64,000 nt of DNA from SIG701 sp045611685 (GCA_045611685.1 JAZKXO010000106.1:1-64000); one strand, 5' to 3'; shown: positions 8,910-18,665, counted from the stretch's first letter. Numbers and translations: made by a program. The notes: a model not told the origin generated them from the letters alone.

Positions 8910-9965
8910 ATGAAGATTATTCTGGATGCTATGGGCGGCGACAAAGCGCCGCTTGAAATTGTAAAAGGCGCCGTTATGGCTGTCAGCGCATATGATATCT
9001 CTCTGACTTTAGTCGGTGATAAGAAGATCATTACGCGCGTTGCGAAGGAGAATGGCCTGTCACTTGACGGCATTGACATCGTCCACACCGAAGAAGTAAT
9101 TACAATGGAAGACGATCCTATGTCGGTGATTCGCGCCAAAAAGAATAGCTCTATGGCCGTTGGCCTTCGTATGCTCAAAGAGGAGGGCGACGCATTCGTA
9201 TCCGCCGGAAACACAGGCGCGCTGCACGCGGGTTCTTCGCTCATTATTCGTCCGATAAAGGGTATTCAGCGTGCCGCTATTGCGACTGTTCTTCCACTCG
9301 CTAAACCGATGCTGATGCTTGACTGCGGTGCCAATACCACCGTAACCGCCCAGTATCTTACGCAGTGGGCGGTCATGGGCTCGATCTACATGAAGAATAT
9401 TTTTGGAATTAATTCCCCCGCAGTAGGGCTTCTTAACAACGGTGCTGAAGAGCATAAGGGAACGCCTGTGGCGGCAGAAACCCACAAGCTTCTTCGCGAA
9501 AACCGTGAGATTTTCTTTGTCGGTAATGTGGAGGGAAATCAGGTTGTCCAGTCGCCGTGTGACGTACTCGTCACGGACGGATTTACCGGCAATATTACGC
9601 TCAAGCTCATTGAGGGAATGGGTAAATTCTTCATGCATTCCCTTAAAGGAATGTACAAAACGAATGCTATGACGAAGATGTCCTTTTTTGTCATGAAGGA
9701 TCACCTGCGGGGCTTTAAAAAGCAGTTTGATGCCTCGGAGCACGGCGGGGCGCCGCTTCTCGGACTTAAAAAGCCTGTTATCAAGGCGCATGGTTCGTCG
9801 GATGCCGCTGCCATCTCGAATGCCATCCGCCAAGCGATTGCATTTGTACGCACCGGTGTGATCGACGAGATTTCCGAGTACGTTGCAACTGCAACCCCGG
9901 CGCCGGGGGCATCTTCTGCGCCTTCAACAGTAAAGAGTGAGGAGAATACCGATGCACAAGGATGA
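8910..9965 (+). CDS. plsX: Phosphate acyltransferase PlsX
   Basis: PlsX converts acyl-ACP to acyl-phosphate, the first step of phosphatidic acid synthesis in Gram-positive bacteria; it is peripheral at the membrane. The 351-aa protein starts MKIILDAMGGDKAP and has the family motifs DDPMSVIRAKKNSSM, SAGNTGAL, MLDCGAN and a VTDGFTGNITLK segment. Residues after about 335 form a low-complexity tail. AAGGAGG lies 12 bases before the ATG. The stop overlaps the rnc start by 14 bases, so the acpP gene often found between plsX and rnc is absent. Confidence 0.95.
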   Translation: MKIILDAMGGDKAPLEIVKGAVMAVSAYDISLTLVGDKKIITRVAKENGLSLDGIDIVHTEEVITMEDDPMSVIRAKKNSSMAVGLRMLKEEGDAFVSAGNTGALHAGSSLIIRPIKGIQRAAIATVLPLAKPMLMLDCGANTTVTAQYLTQWAVMGSIYMKNIFGINSPAVGLLNNGAEEHKGTPVAAETHKLLRENREIFFVGNVEGNQVVQSPCDVLVTDGFTGNITLKLIEGMGKFFMHSLKGMYKTNAMTKMSFFVMKDHLRGFKKQFDASEHGGAPLLGLKKPVIKAHGSSDAAAISNAIRQAIAFVRTGVIDEISEYVATATPAPGASSAPSTVKSEENTDAQG

Positions 9966-10692
9966 AAACGCCGTTTTACCTCGTCCGTTTGAAGGGTTGG
10001 AGAAACGGATAGGCTACAGATTCAAAGACAAAGATCTTTTGAAGCTTTCGCTTACTCACTCGTCGTATGCGAATGAGCTTAAGGCGAAAAGCGCTCGGCA
10101 CGAATGCAACGAGCGTCTCGAGTTTTTTGGGGATTCTATTCTTTCTCTCATTGTCAGTGAGTATTTGTATCATCGCTACGTTGCCAATCAGGAGGGCGAT
10201 CTCACGAAGATTCGCGCCGCGGTAGTGTGCGAAAAGGCGTTGGCTTCATACGCCGCTAAGATCAACCTCGGTGACTATTTGTATCTTGGACACGGCGAAG
10301 ATTTAAACCGCGGCAGAGAACGTGCGTCCATCCAATCGGATGCGTTTGAAGCAATGCTCGCCGCTATGTATATTGATTGCGGCAGCATCGAAACCGTTCG
10401 TTCTTTTTTACTTCCATATATAACCGCTGAGATTGATTCGATAAGTGAATCGTCATCTTTTATCGATTATAAAACGATGCTTCAGCAGATCGTCCAGCAG
10501 GTCGAGGGAGAAGTGCTTGAATATGTCCTGGTGGGAGAAAGCGGGCCCGATCATATGAAAATGTTTGAGATGGAGGCGCGACTCAACAGTAACGTGATCG
10601 GTCGCGGATCGGCAAAATCCAAACGCGCCGCGGAGCAGCTTGCCGCAAAGCAAGCACTGATTCTCTTCGGTGAGGGTGCAGGCCATAAATGA
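9952..10692 (+). CDS. rnc: Ribonuclease III
   Basis: RNase III cleaves double-stranded RNA, including the pre-rRNA stems. The 246-aa protein has the endonuclease domain (about residues 10-155) with the signature ERLEFFGDSILSL and the conserved QSDAFEAMLAAMYID metal-binding segment, followed by a double-stranded RNA-binding domain (about 170-243, GRGSAKSKRAAEQLAAKQAL). The ATG at 9952 is chosen because GTGAGGAG lies just upstream; a start at 9937 would place it inside the Shine-Dalgarno. It overlaps plsX and the next gene (by 4 bases), so the three genes are translationally coupled. Confidence 0.95.
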   Translation: MHKDENAVLPRPFEGLEKRIGYRFKDKDLLKLSLTHSSYANELKAKSARHECNERLEFFGDSILSLIVSEYLYHRYVANQEGDLTKIRAAVVCEKALASYAAKINLGDYLYLGHGEDLNRGRERASIQSDAFEAMLAAMYIDCGSIETVRSFLLPYITAEIDSISESSSFIDYKTMLQQIVQQVEGEVLEYVLVGESGPDHMKMFEMEARLNSNVIGRGSAKSKRAAEQLAAKQALILFGEGAGHK

Positions 10693-11738
10693 ACAAGAAA
10701 TCTTCAAATAAACATGTAAATATCCCAATTTTTGTTGTGCATATGGGGTGCCCGAATCAGTGTGTGTTCTGCGATCAGCGACTGATTTCGGGCACGCCCT
10801 CTTTTTCGGAAGAATTGGCGCGCTGTCAAATCGAGACTGTTCTTTCAGGACTTTCCGAAACGGTGCTCGAAACAGAAATTGCTTTTTTCGGCGGATCTTT
10901 CACAGGGATTGATCGCGCCTTAATGATCCGGCTTCTCGATATGGCAGAGGCGTATGTGACAAGCGGGAGAGTCTCCGGAATTCGTCTTTCCACGCGTCCT
11001 GATTATATAACCCGTGAGATTTTGGATATTCTTTCAAAATATACCATCAGATCCGTGGAGCTTGGCATACAGAGCATCTCTGATGAAGTGCTCCGTATAT
11101 CAAAGCGTGGGCACAATTCGACAGCCGCAGAGCGCGCTGTCCTGCTTCTTTCTAAATATGGCCTTCCGTTTGTCGGGCAGATGATGATCGGGCTTCCCGG
11201 GGCGAGCATTGATGACGAGGTACGGACGGCAGAATTTATTGCCGACAGCGGTGCCGTCGGGTATCGCGTGTATCCAACGATCGTATTTAAAGGCACGGAA
11301 CTCTCTGCAATGACCGAGAACGGCACGTATACGCCTCTCACGATCGATGATGCTGTTGCTCGTATGGTGCGCGTTATGGATGTGTTCGACAGGCACGACA
11401 TATGCTGCCTTCGTGCAGGCCTTTGTGAATCACCGAATCTCCACAATGAATTCTCGTATATGGCGGGACCGAATCATCCGGCAATCGGGGAGCTCGCCAA
11501 AAGCGCCCTTATGTACGCACGGATTGAGGAAAATTTACTCCGCTTCGGAAGCGAAACACAAGGTGCATCAATCGCTATTGAGGTGGCGAAAGGGTATGCA
11601 TCAACCGCCGCTGGACAGCACCGCGCAAACATTCAAAAACTTATGGAGAATTACGGTGTAAAATCTGTAAAAATCCTTGAAAATGGTGACCTTTTGGGGT
11701 ATAATAATAAAATAGGGATTTTAATAAGGAAAAAATGA
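10689..11738 (+). CDS. Radical SAM protein, Elp3-like
   Basis: A 349-aa radical S-adenosylmethionine enzyme with the [4Fe-4S] motif GCPNQCVFCDQR (CxxxCxxC, about residues 19-28). The core resembles Elp3/YhcC-type proteins: FFGGSFTG, RLSTRPDYI, SVELGIQSISDEVL, GHNSTAAERAV and MIGLPGAS. In Clostridia this gene sits between rnc and smc, as here. It lacks the C-terminal acetyltransferase domain of true Elp3, so the annotation 'elongator protein 3' often applied to such genes should be read as fold only. The substrate is unknown; tRNA modification is plausible. The ATG overlaps the rnc stop (ATGA). Confidence 0.85.
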   Translation: MNKKSSNKHVNIPIFVVHMGCPNQCVFCDQRLISGTPSFSEELARCQIETVLSGLSETVLETEIAFFGGSFTGIDRALMIRLLDMAEAYVTSGRVSGIRLSTRPDYITREILDILSKYTIRSVELGIQSISDEVLRISKRGHNSTAAERAVLLLSKYGLPFVGQMMIGLPGASIDDEVRTAEFIADSGAVGYRVYPTIVFKGTELSAMTENGTYTPLTIDDAVARMVRVMDVFDRHDICCLRAGLCESPNLHNEFSYMAGPNHPAIGELAKSALMYARIEENLLRFGSETQGASIAIEVAKGYASTAAGQHRANIQKLMENYGVKSVKILENGDLLGYNNKIGILIRKK

Positions 11739-11771
11739 ATGACATATAAAAGTGAGAGGAAGTGAGCGGCT

Positions 11772-14700
11772 TTGAAACTGAAATCTTTGGAACTCCACGG
11801 CTTCAAGTCGTTCCCCGAAAAAACGGTAATCCGTTTTGACGAGGGCAGCACAGTTATCGTCGGCCCGAACGGAAGCGGTAAATCCAACATTACCGATGCC
11901 ATGCGCTGGGTGCTCGGTGAGTTATCGAGCAAAAACATCCGCGGCAGTAAAATGGAGGACGTCATTTTCGTCGGCGCAGACGGCTACCGTCCCATGGGAT
12001 TTGCGGAAGTGTCCGTTACCTTTGATAACACCGACGGCGGCAGCCGCATTGATTCCCCGTACGATGAAATCACCGTTACGCGCCGCTATTACCGCGCGGG
12101 TGAGAGCGAGTATTATATCAACCGCAAAAAAGTGCGTCTGCGCGATATCTACGAGCTATTCATGAATACGGGTATCGGCCGTGAGGGTTACTCGATCATC
12201 GGGCAGGGACGTATTGCCGAGATCGTTTCTAAAAAGAGCGAAGAACGACGCGGCTTTTTCGATGAAACCGCAGGTATTGCAAAGTACCGCTTCAAAAAAC
12301 AGGAATCCCAAAAGAAACTGGACGAGACCGAGGCAAATATGCTTCGCGTTGCGGACATTCTCTCCGAACTTGAATCGAGAGTAGGGCCGCTTGAGCGGCA
12401 GGCGAAAAAGGCTCGTGAATATCTCGGTTTGTTTGAAGAGAAAAAGGGACTGGATGTTTCGCTCTGGCTCTATGATATAGAGCGTATCCGCCGTGACGAG
12501 GAGAAAACAAAAGCAGACTGTGCCATCTCCCGCCACGAACTTGAAATGGTGCAGGATACAGAAAAACAACTCGATGCCCAGAGTGAGCGCATTTTCAATG
12601 CATCGCAGGAAAACAAGCAGGAATCTGCGCGTCTTTACGAAAAGATTCGTTCGGTCACAGAGCGCAGCCACGATTCCGAGAAGGAATATCATCTTCTCCA
12701 GAATAACGTCCTCCATGCTGAGGAAGAAATTACTGCTGCCGCACAGCGCCGTGAGGAATTAAAGGGTAACCTTGAAGCGCTCAACCTGATGCTCGGGGAG
12801 AAGAATGAAAACTATGACCGTATTACCGGTGCGGTCGGTGATGCGGAAAAGTCTCTCGGGAACGTGCAGGCGGAACGTGAAAAGGTTCTTGCTGATTACC
12901 GTGAGAAAGAAACGGCTCTTGCTGAGGCGCTTCTGACGCAGAAAAAGCATGAGGACATCCTTATGGAGTACCGCGTGCGGTTGAACGTCCTCAAAAACAC
13001 ACTCTCAAGCCAGAGCGAGCGCTCGAGCGGCCTTCATGAGGATATTGCAAAATACGAAAAAGAACTCCAAGAGATAGAGGCTTCCTCAAAGGATCTTACA
13101 GCGTCTGTCAAGGAGTATGCCGACACTATAGAGGCGGCTCGCTTGGCGAAAAACGATGCGGCACGCGAGAGCGAAGAACTAGCCCTTAAGGCGCAGACGG
13201 TTACGGACAGCATAAACGCCTTGTCCGCTCAGATGCAGGCACTTGACAGCCGCATCACCGCTCTCAAAAACATGATGGATCACTTCGAGGGGTATAATAA
13301 CAGCGTTCGGTTTGTGATGAATCAAGCAAAAGAAGGACGTCTCCGTGGTGTTCATGGTCCCGTGTCGCACCTTATTCGCGTGAATCCCGAGTACAGCGTG
13401 GCTTTGGAGACAGCGCTCGGTGCGGCGCTTCAGAATATCGTCGTTGACGACGAATCGGCCGCCAAGGCGGCGATTTACGCGCTCAAGAATTCGGGCGCCG
13501 GCCGTGCGACGTTTTATCCGCTCACTTCCGTGAAAGCCTCCGCCCGCAGCCGCGACACGGAAGCCGCCGCAGGATTCACAGGCTTCATTGGTTTTGCGGA
13601 CGCGCTCGTTACGGTAGAGCCGCGGTACAAGGACGTTATCGGATCACTCCTCAACAAGATTGCCGTCTTTGATACCCTTGATAACGCAACCGTTATGGCA
13701 CGGAAGCAGAATTGGCGCGTTCGTGCCGTTACTTTGGACGGTCAGCAGATCAATCAGGGTGGCTCCTTTACTGGCGGTGCCGCTCGCCGCGATACCGGTA
13801 TGCTGACCCGTTCTGCACAGATTGCTGATCTGAGTGCCGAGCGTGAGGCCGCGGCCGTAAAACACGCATCGGCACAAAAAGAACTCGGAAAGATGCAAGA
13901 GCAGATTTCCGCACTTGCTGCTACCCGTAACGCGGAGGAGGATAAGGAGAACCTGATTGGAACGCTTATGCGCGCAGATCAGGCACAGCTTGACGAGCTC
14001 AACGCCCGCCGTGAAGTTACCGAAAATCTGATGGTTCAGCTTCGCGAGGACTTTGAGAAACTTGACGAACTCGGCAAGCGCGGCGACAGCGATATGAAAG
14101 AACTCCAGACGCTTTGTGATGCAGAGACAGCGGCGATCGAAGAGATTGCGATCACACGCGCTGAGATGGACGTGGAGAAAAACGCGCTCGGCGATCTGCT
14201 TGACACACTTGCTGAGGATGTTTCAAAGTGTCAGATCCACATAGCCGAAGCGAAGAAAGACCTTGAGAATGCGGCGAAAGAGATTCTTGATACGTCTGCC
14301 GCAATTGAGCGGCTGAACGAGGAAATTGCCGCATCCGAAACGGATGCAGGCGCTCTTGCAGCGTCGCTTGCACAGATGAAAGCGACGATTGATTCAAAGA
14401 AAACGGAGAACTCTGAACTGGAGGGCGAACTTGCCGCGCTTGAAAAAGAGCGTGCCGCGCTTGAAGCCGCCAGCATGGATTATGAGAAGCGCTCGAACGA
14501 TCTGCGTCTGCGTCTGCGCGATCTTTCTGCAAAGAAGGAGCTCGTCGTAAACGCCAACGTTAAGAACGAGAACAAGCACGCCCAGCTGCTCGATCAGATC
14601 GACAAGATGACACAGCGGTTGTGGGATGACTACGAACTGACAGCCACTACCGCTGCCGAACTCGGTTATCCGCCTGTCGAGGAGGGAACGCGGGCGCCCA

Positions 14701-15368
14701 TATTTGCACGTCTTTCCGAGCTCAAGTCGCAGATCAAGGGACTCGGGCACGTGAACGTAGCCGCGATCGAAGAGTATGCCGAGGTGAAAGAGCGGTACGA
14801 TTTCGTCAGCGTCCAGATGGCAGATCTGAACGATGCGAAAAACGACCTGCTTGGTATCATCGGATCCATTGAAGAAGAGATGAAGCGGATGTTCATCGAG
14901 GCGTTTGATAAGATCAACGAGAACTTCGGTGAAGTATTCCGTGAACTGTTCGGCGGCGGTGAGGCGCATTTGTCCCTCTCCGATCCCGAGAACATTCTCA
15001 CGAGCGGCATTGAGATCAGTGCCGCACCGCCCGGTAAGATGATCAAGAATCTTTCGCTTCTTTCCGGCGGTGAGCAATCCGTTATTGCGATCGCGCTTCT
15101 GTTTGCGATGATCCGCGTCAATCCGTCTCCTTTCTGTATTTTTGACGAGATTGAAGCGGCACTCGATGAAGTGAATGTACAGCGCGTAGCACAGTACGTA
15201 AAGCGCTATTCCGAAAAGATGCAGATCATTATGATCACGCACCGCCGCGGTACGATGGAGATTGCAGACACGCTCTACGGTGTTACGATGCCGCGCCACG
15301 GCGTCTCCAAAGTATTTACGCTCGACGTCGCTTCCATGACGGACGAGGATTTTGAAAACGCGCTTTAA
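11772..15368 (+). CDS. smc: Chromosome segregation protein SMC
   Basis: SMC forms the ATPase dimer of bacterial condensin with ScpA and ScpB and compacts and aligns sister chromosomes. The 1198-aa protein shows the full architecture. A Walker A (GPNGSGKS, residues 31-38) is followed by a long coiled coil, the hinge (about 515-670, glycine-rich with GGSFTGGAARRDTG), a return coiled coil, and a C-terminal head with the LSGGEQ signature and Walker B FCIFDEIEAALDE. The start is a TTG at 11772 after GAGAGGAAGTGAG; homologues begin MKLK-LELxGFKSF, which supports it. It is followed 25 bases later by ftsY. Confidence 0.97.
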   Translation: MKLKSLELHGFKSFPEKTVIRFDEGSTVIVGPNGSGKSNITDAMRWVLGELSSKNIRGSKMEDVIFVGADGYRPMGFAEVSVTFDNTDGGSRIDSPYDEITVTRRYYRAGESEYYINRKKVRLRDIYELFMNTGIGREGYSIIGQGRIAEIVSKKSEERRGFFDETAGIAKYRFKKQESQKKLDETEANMLRVADILSELESRVGPLERQAKKAREYLGLFEEKKGLDVSLWLYDIERIRRDEEKTKADCAISRHELEMVQDTEKQLDAQSERIFNASQENKQESARLYEKIRSVTERSHDSEKEYHLLQNNVLHAEEEITAAAQRREELKGNLEALNLMLGEKNENYDRITGAVGDAEKSLGNVQAEREKVLADYREKETALAEALLTQKKHEDILMEYRVRLNVLKNTLSSQSERSSGLHEDIAKYEKELQEIEASSKDLTASVKEYADTIEAARLAKNDAARESEELALKAQTVTDSINALSAQMQALDSRITALKNMMDHFEGYNNSVRFVMNQAKEGRLRGVHGPVSHLIRVNPEYSVALETALGAALQNIVVDDESAAKAAIYALKNSGAGRATFYPLTSVKASARSRDTEAAAGFTGFIGFADALVTVEPRYKDVIGSLLNKIAVFDTLDNATVMARKQNWRVRAVTLDGQQINQGGSFTGGAARRDTGMLTRSAQIADLSAEREAAAVKHASAQKELGKMQEQISALAATRNAEEDKENLIGTLMRADQAQLDELNARREVTENLMVQLREDFEKLDELGKRGDSDMKELQTLCDAETAAIEEIAITRAEMDVEKNALGDLLDTLAEDVSKCQIHIAEAKKDLENAAKEILDTSAAIERLNEEIAASETDAGALAASLAQMKATIDSKKTENSELEGELAALEKERAALEAASMDYEKRSNDLRLRLRDLSAKKELVVNANVKNENKHAQLLDQIDKMTQRLWDDYELTATTAAELGYPPVEEGTRAPIFARLSELKSQIKGLGHVNVAAIEEYAEVKERYDFVSVQMADLNDAKNDLLGIIGSIEEEMKRMFIEAFDKINENFGEVFRELFGGGEAHLSLSDPENILTSGIEISAAPPGKMIKNLSLLSGGEQSVIAIALLFAMIRVNPSPFCIFDEIEAALDEVNVQRVAQYVKRYSEKMQIIMITHRRGTMEIADTLYGVTMPRHGVSKVFTLDVASMTDEDFENAL

Positions 15369-15393
15369 AAGACAGAACATATGAGGGAACCCT

Positions 15394-16317
15394 ATGGGAT
15401 TTTTTGATAAACTGAAAAGCGGTCTCGCTAAAACGAAAAATTCTTTTTTCGGTCAGATCAGTGAGGTCGTAAAAAGCTTTCGTAAAGTAGACGAGGATCT
15501 CCTTGAAGAACTTGAAGAACTCATGATCTGCGCCGATATGGGGGCGGAAACAACCGAGTCGATTATCGACGAACTTCGCGATCGGATCAAGGAAGAAAAG
15601 ATCACTGAGTCCGACGAAGTTCTGGCGGCTCTTAAAGAGATTCTCCGCGGACACGTCGGGGAAGGTGAGCCGCTTCACATCACGACTACGCCGTCCGTTA
15701 TTCTTGTGATTGGCGTAAACGGTGTCGGAAAAACGACCTCCATCGGTAAAATTGCCGCCAGACTCAAAAACGAAGGCAAGAAGGTTATCGTTGCCGCCGC
15801 CGACACATTTCGCGCGGCCGCGATCGATCAGCTTGCTGTCTGGTGTGATCGTGCGGGTGTAGAGCTTATCCGCCAGAGCGAGGGAAGCGATCCCGCGGCG
15901 GTTGTGTTTGATGCCGCTGCAGCCGCGAAAAAACGCGGTGCTGACGTGTTGATCGTCGATACTGCGGGGCGTCTTCACAATAAAAAGAACCTGATGGACG
16001 AACTTGCCAAAATTGACCGTGTGCTTATGCGAGAGTTGCCCGATACAGATCGCGAAACGTTGCTCGTGCTTGATTCCACGACCGGGCAGAACGCCGTTAT
16101 GCAGGCGAAGGAATTCATGAATGCCGCAAAAATCACCGGCCTCATTTTGACGAAACTGGATGGCACTGCTAAGGGCGGCGCTGTGTTCTCCATTAAAACG
16201 ATTCTTTCCATCCCCGTAAAGTTTATCGGGGTAGGCGAGCAGATGGACGACATGCAGCCGTTTGATGCCGGTATGTTTGTGGATGCGCTCTTTGATGAAG
16301 GAATTGGTGAGGGATAA
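15394..16317 (+). CDS. ftsY: Signal recognition particle receptor FtsY
   Basis: FtsY is the SRP receptor GTPase that hands ribosome-nascent chain complexes to the Sec translocon. The 307-aa protein has the N domain (about residues 20-90) and the G domain with GVNGVGKT (107-114), DTFRAAAIDQL, DTAGRLHNKKNLMDEL and LTKLDGTAKGG. It lacks the long acidic A domain of the E. coli protein, as usual in Gram-positives; the short MGFFDKLKSGLAKT amphipathic start probably serves membrane contact. smc-ftsY is a conserved pair, and rdgB starts 3 bases after its stop. Confidence 0.96.
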   Translation: MGFFDKLKSGLAKTKNSFFGQISEVVKSFRKVDEDLLEELEELMICADMGAETTESIIDELRDRIKEEKITESDEVLAALKEILRGHVGEGEPLHITTTPSVILVIGVNGVGKTTSIGKIAARLKNEGKKVIVAAADTFRAAAIDQLAVWCDRAGVELIRQSEGSDPAAVVFDAAAAAKKRGADVLIVDTAGRLHNKKNLMDELAKIDRVLMRELPDTDRETLLVLDSTTGQNAVMQAKEFMNAAKITGLILTKLDGTAKGGAVFSIKTILSIPVKFIGVGEQMDDMQPFDAGMFVDALFDEGIGEG

Positions 16318-16319
16318 GT

Positions 16320-16979
16320 ATGAAGGTAGTATTGGCTTCCCGCAACGTGAAAAAGATCCGCGAGCTTCAAACGCTCCTTTCCTCTTTGACTTACGGGAAT
16401 ATCGAAGTTTTATCCCTTGACGACATCGGTTACACCGACGAAATCGAGGAAAATGGCAATTCTTTCGCTGAAAACGCACTCTTGAAGGCATCCGTTGCTG
16501 CAAGACTCGGATATATCGGTATTGCGGATGATTCCGGCCTTATGGTCGATGCGCTTGACGGTGCGCCGGGTATCTATTCCGCGAGGTATGCGGGTGAAGG
16601 CGCGGCGGACGGTGAGAATAACGAAAAGTTACTCCGTGCGATAGAGTCCGTTTCCGACGAAAAACGGGGCGGTGCATTTGTTTCCGTAATCGCCTGCGTT
16701 ATTCCCGCCGGCATGGAAGCCCAGATTCCCGATGCGGTGCGCACGCTTACCCCTGACGGGCTTACTGCTTTTACGATCCGCGGTGAGTGCCGTGGTACGA
16801 TTCTCCGCCAGCCGAGAGGGAATGACGGCTTCGGATACGATCCGTTGTTTTACGTTTCCTCCCACAGCCGTACGTTTGCAGAACTCAGCCCCGCAGAAAA
16901 AAACGAGATCAGCCACCGTGGCATTGCGATGCGCGCTTTTTGCGCAGCGTTCACTCACGTCTTTGCCGATCTTTTGTAA
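16320..16979 (+). CDS. rdgB: Non-canonical purine NTP pyrophosphatase (RdgB/HAM1)
   Basis: This enzyme hydrolyses dITP, XTP and ITP to monophosphates, keeping deaminated purines out of DNA and RNA. The 219-aa protein has the family motifs LASRNVKKIRELQTLL, SFAENALLKA, ADDSGLMVDALDGAPGIYSARYAG and GNDGFGYDPLFYV, ending SHRGIAMRAF. It is slightly longer than the common ~200 aa because of an insertion around residues 135-155. The start follows GGTGAGGGATAAGT, within the end of ftsY. Confidence 0.93.
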   Translation: MKVVLASRNVKKIRELQTLLSSLTYGNIEVLSLDDIGYTDEIEENGNSFAENALLKASVAARLGYIGIADDSGLMVDALDGAPGIYSARYAGEGAADGENNEKLLRAIESVSDEKRGGAFVSVIACVIPAGMEAQIPDAVRTLTPDGLTAFTIRGECRGTILRQPRGNDGFGYDPLFYVSSHSRTFAELSPAEKNEISHRGIAMRAFCAAFTHVFADLL

Positions 16980-17004
16980 TAGTCAAATTGTTTGAGGAAT
17001 AATT

Positions 17005-17292
17005 ATGTTAACAAGTAAACAAAGAGCGACGCTTCGCTCCATGGCGAACAACATGGATTCCATTATGCAGGTAGGGAAAAGCGGTATCGGCGAAGAGCTG
17101 ATCACCTCCGTTGATAACGCACTTGAGGCGCGCGAGCTTATTAAAATGACCGTTCTTGAAACGGCACCGCTCACCGCACGCGATACGGCTGAAGAACTTG
17201 CCGCTGCTGTCGGTGCGGACGTTGTCGGCGTGGTCGGGCGCAAGATGATCCTTTTCCGTCCGTCAAAAAAGAAACCGAAGATTACGCTGTGA
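17005..17292 (+). CDS. yhbY: YhbY family CRM-domain RNA-binding protein
   Basis: A 95-aa single CRM-domain protein (KQRATLRSMANNMDSIMQVGKSG at the start, split by conserved Gly-Lys-x-Gly; later VGADVVGVVGRKMILFRPSKK). Relatives associate with pre-50S ribosomal particles. Shine-Dalgarno TTGAGGAAT precedes the ATG. Its stop overlaps the GTG start of nadD by 4 bases, so the two are coupled; this pairing is common in Firmicutes. Confidence 0.9.
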   Translation: MLTSKQRATLRSMANNMDSIMQVGKSGIGEELITSVDNALEARELIKMTVLETAPLTARDTAEELAAAVGADVVGVVGRKMILFRPSKKKPKITL

Positions 17293-17924
17293 TCTCCCAG
17301 GAGAGAAGCGGCAGACGCCGCATCGGCATATTCGGCGGCACATTTGATCCGCCGCATATGGGACATGTAAATGCCGCGCGCGCTTTTCTTGCTGAAATGC
17401 ACCTTGACGCGCTTCTCGTTATGCCTGCCGCTATCCCACCGCACAAATGCGGCGTGGCCGGTGCAGCATCCGAAGTTCGACTTCTGATGACACGTGCCGC
17501 GTTCGATGGTTTGGATCCCCAAATATCAGTTTCTGATTTTGAGGTCCGGTGCGCGGACGTGAGCTATACGTACAGAACGCTTCGGCATTTCAAAGAGACC
17601 GAGGACGCGGATATTTACTTTCTCACGGGTGCTGATAAGTTTGTTTCCATAGACAGCTGGAAATGTCCTGACATCATTTTTGATAGCGCTGTGATCGTCT
17701 GTGCCATGCGCGATGGGGATCCTGCGGTGTACGAGGATGTTATTGCGAAGACACGGCTTTATAAGGAACGCTACGGCGCAAGAACGGAAATGTTAAAGGT
17801 TTCGCCCATAGAGATATCCTCCAGTGAAATCCGGCGAATATACTGCGAGGGTGGTGATCTTTCAGTGCTCATGCCGCCTGCTGTTCTCAAAATTATGGAC
17901 ACGCATCATTTATACAGGGAGTGA
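17289..17924 (+). CDS. nadD: Nicotinate-nucleotide adenylyltransferase
   Basis: NadD joins nicotinate mononucleotide and ATP to make deamido-NAD, an essential step of NAD synthesis. The 211-aa protein has the nucleotidyltransferase motif GIFGGTFDPPHMGHVNAA (about residues 13-30), the FLTGADKF substrate region and the ISSSEIRR motif near residue 180. The start is the GTG at 17289 that overlaps the yhbY stop (GTGA); no other start fits the conserved N-terminus. yqeK follows within 5 bases, the usual nadD-yqeK pairing. Confidence 0.94.
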   Translation: MISQERSGRRRIGIFGGTFDPPHMGHVNAARAFLAEMHLDALLVMPAAIPPHKCGVAGAASEVRLLMTRAAFDGLDPQISVSDFEVRCADVSYTYRTLRHFKETEDADIYFLTGADKFVSIDSWKCPDIIFDSAVIVCAMRDGDPAVYEDVIAKTRLYKERYGARTEMLKVSPIEISSSEIRRIYCEGGDLSVLMPPAVLKIMDTHHLYRE

Positions 17925-17928
17925 TAAG

Positions 17929-18585
17929 ATGATTTCTCTCAGCGAAGATACGCTTTCCCGCCTGCGTGAGCAGATTCGTCCGTATCTTACCGAAAGTCGC
18001 TATCAGCATACTTTGGGCGTGGAAGAAGAAGCCGCCCGCATCGGGGCTATATATCTCCCCGACAAAATCCCGAAGCTGCGTGTTGCCGCACTCCTCCACG
18101 ATATTACGAAGCGCGACACTTTCGAAAAACAGTTGCAATACTGTGAAGAATTTGGTATAATACTGAAGCAGGGAGGCGTTGCTTTCCCGGAATCATTGCA
18201 CGCTTCGCTGCATGCACGGACTGCAATGTCGGTTGCCCACCGTGATTTTGCCGATCTTACGGACGAAGAGATTCTTTTCGGTATCCGTTGGCATACAACG
18301 GGGCACAATGAAATGACCGTTTTTGAAGCTATTGTTTATTTGGCGGATTATATAGAACCAGGCCGCACGTTTGATGATTGCGTCGCCGTCAGGGATTATT
18401 TCTGGAACGGAATAGAGGCTGCCGGTGACCCGAGGACACACGTCGTTCATCTTTGCAAAACAATGGTGTATTCCTTTGACCTGACGCTTCGTGCTCTCAT
18501 TGATGAGGGGAAACCGATTGCGGCGGATACGATCCTCGCCCGCAACTGTTTTCTGGAGCGATCCCTTATGCTGCAAGGCAATTGA
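17929..18585 (+). CDS. yqeK: HD-domain hydrolase YqeK (diadenosine tetraphosphatase-type)
   Basis: A 218-aa HD-superfamily phosphohydrolase. The metal-binding residues are visible in YQHTLGVEEEAARIG (His), AALLHDITK (the HD pair) and further His/Asp residues in HASLHARTA, IRWHTTG and ADYIEPGR. Firmicutes YqeK proteins hydrolyse Ap4A symmetrically to ADP. The ATG at 17929 has CAGGGAG upstream and matches where homologues start; a longer frame from 17824 only reads through nadD. It sits in the nadD-yqeK-LCP-rsfS order typical of Clostridia. Confidence 0.92.
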   Translation: MISLSEDTLSRLREQIRPYLTESRYQHTLGVEEEAARIGAIYLPDKIPKLRVAALLHDITKRDTFEKQLQYCEEFGIILKQGGVAFPESLHASLHARTAMSVAHRDFADLTDEEILFGIRWHTTGHNEMTVFEAIVYLADYIEPGRTFDDCVAVRDYFWNGIEAAGDPRTHVVHLCKTMVYSFDLTLRALIDEGKPIAADTILARNCFLERSLMLQGN

Positions 18586-18631
18586 TGCTTTGGGTGTATC
18601 CTTTGCTTCATATCTTTGACTAAAAATTCTC

Positions 18632-18665
18632 GGAAAGGATTTGGCTGCGTTGGCAGCAGAAAACT
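18632..18665 (+). promoter_or_regulatory. Ribosome-binding site with intervening hairpin before the LCP gene
   Basis: GGAAAGGA (18632-18639) is 26 bases from the ATG at 18666. Between them lies a GC-rich hairpin GCTGC-GTTG-GCAGC (18644-18657). Removing the hairpin leaves 12 bases of spacing. No other Shine-Dalgarno is present. Confidence 0.5.
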
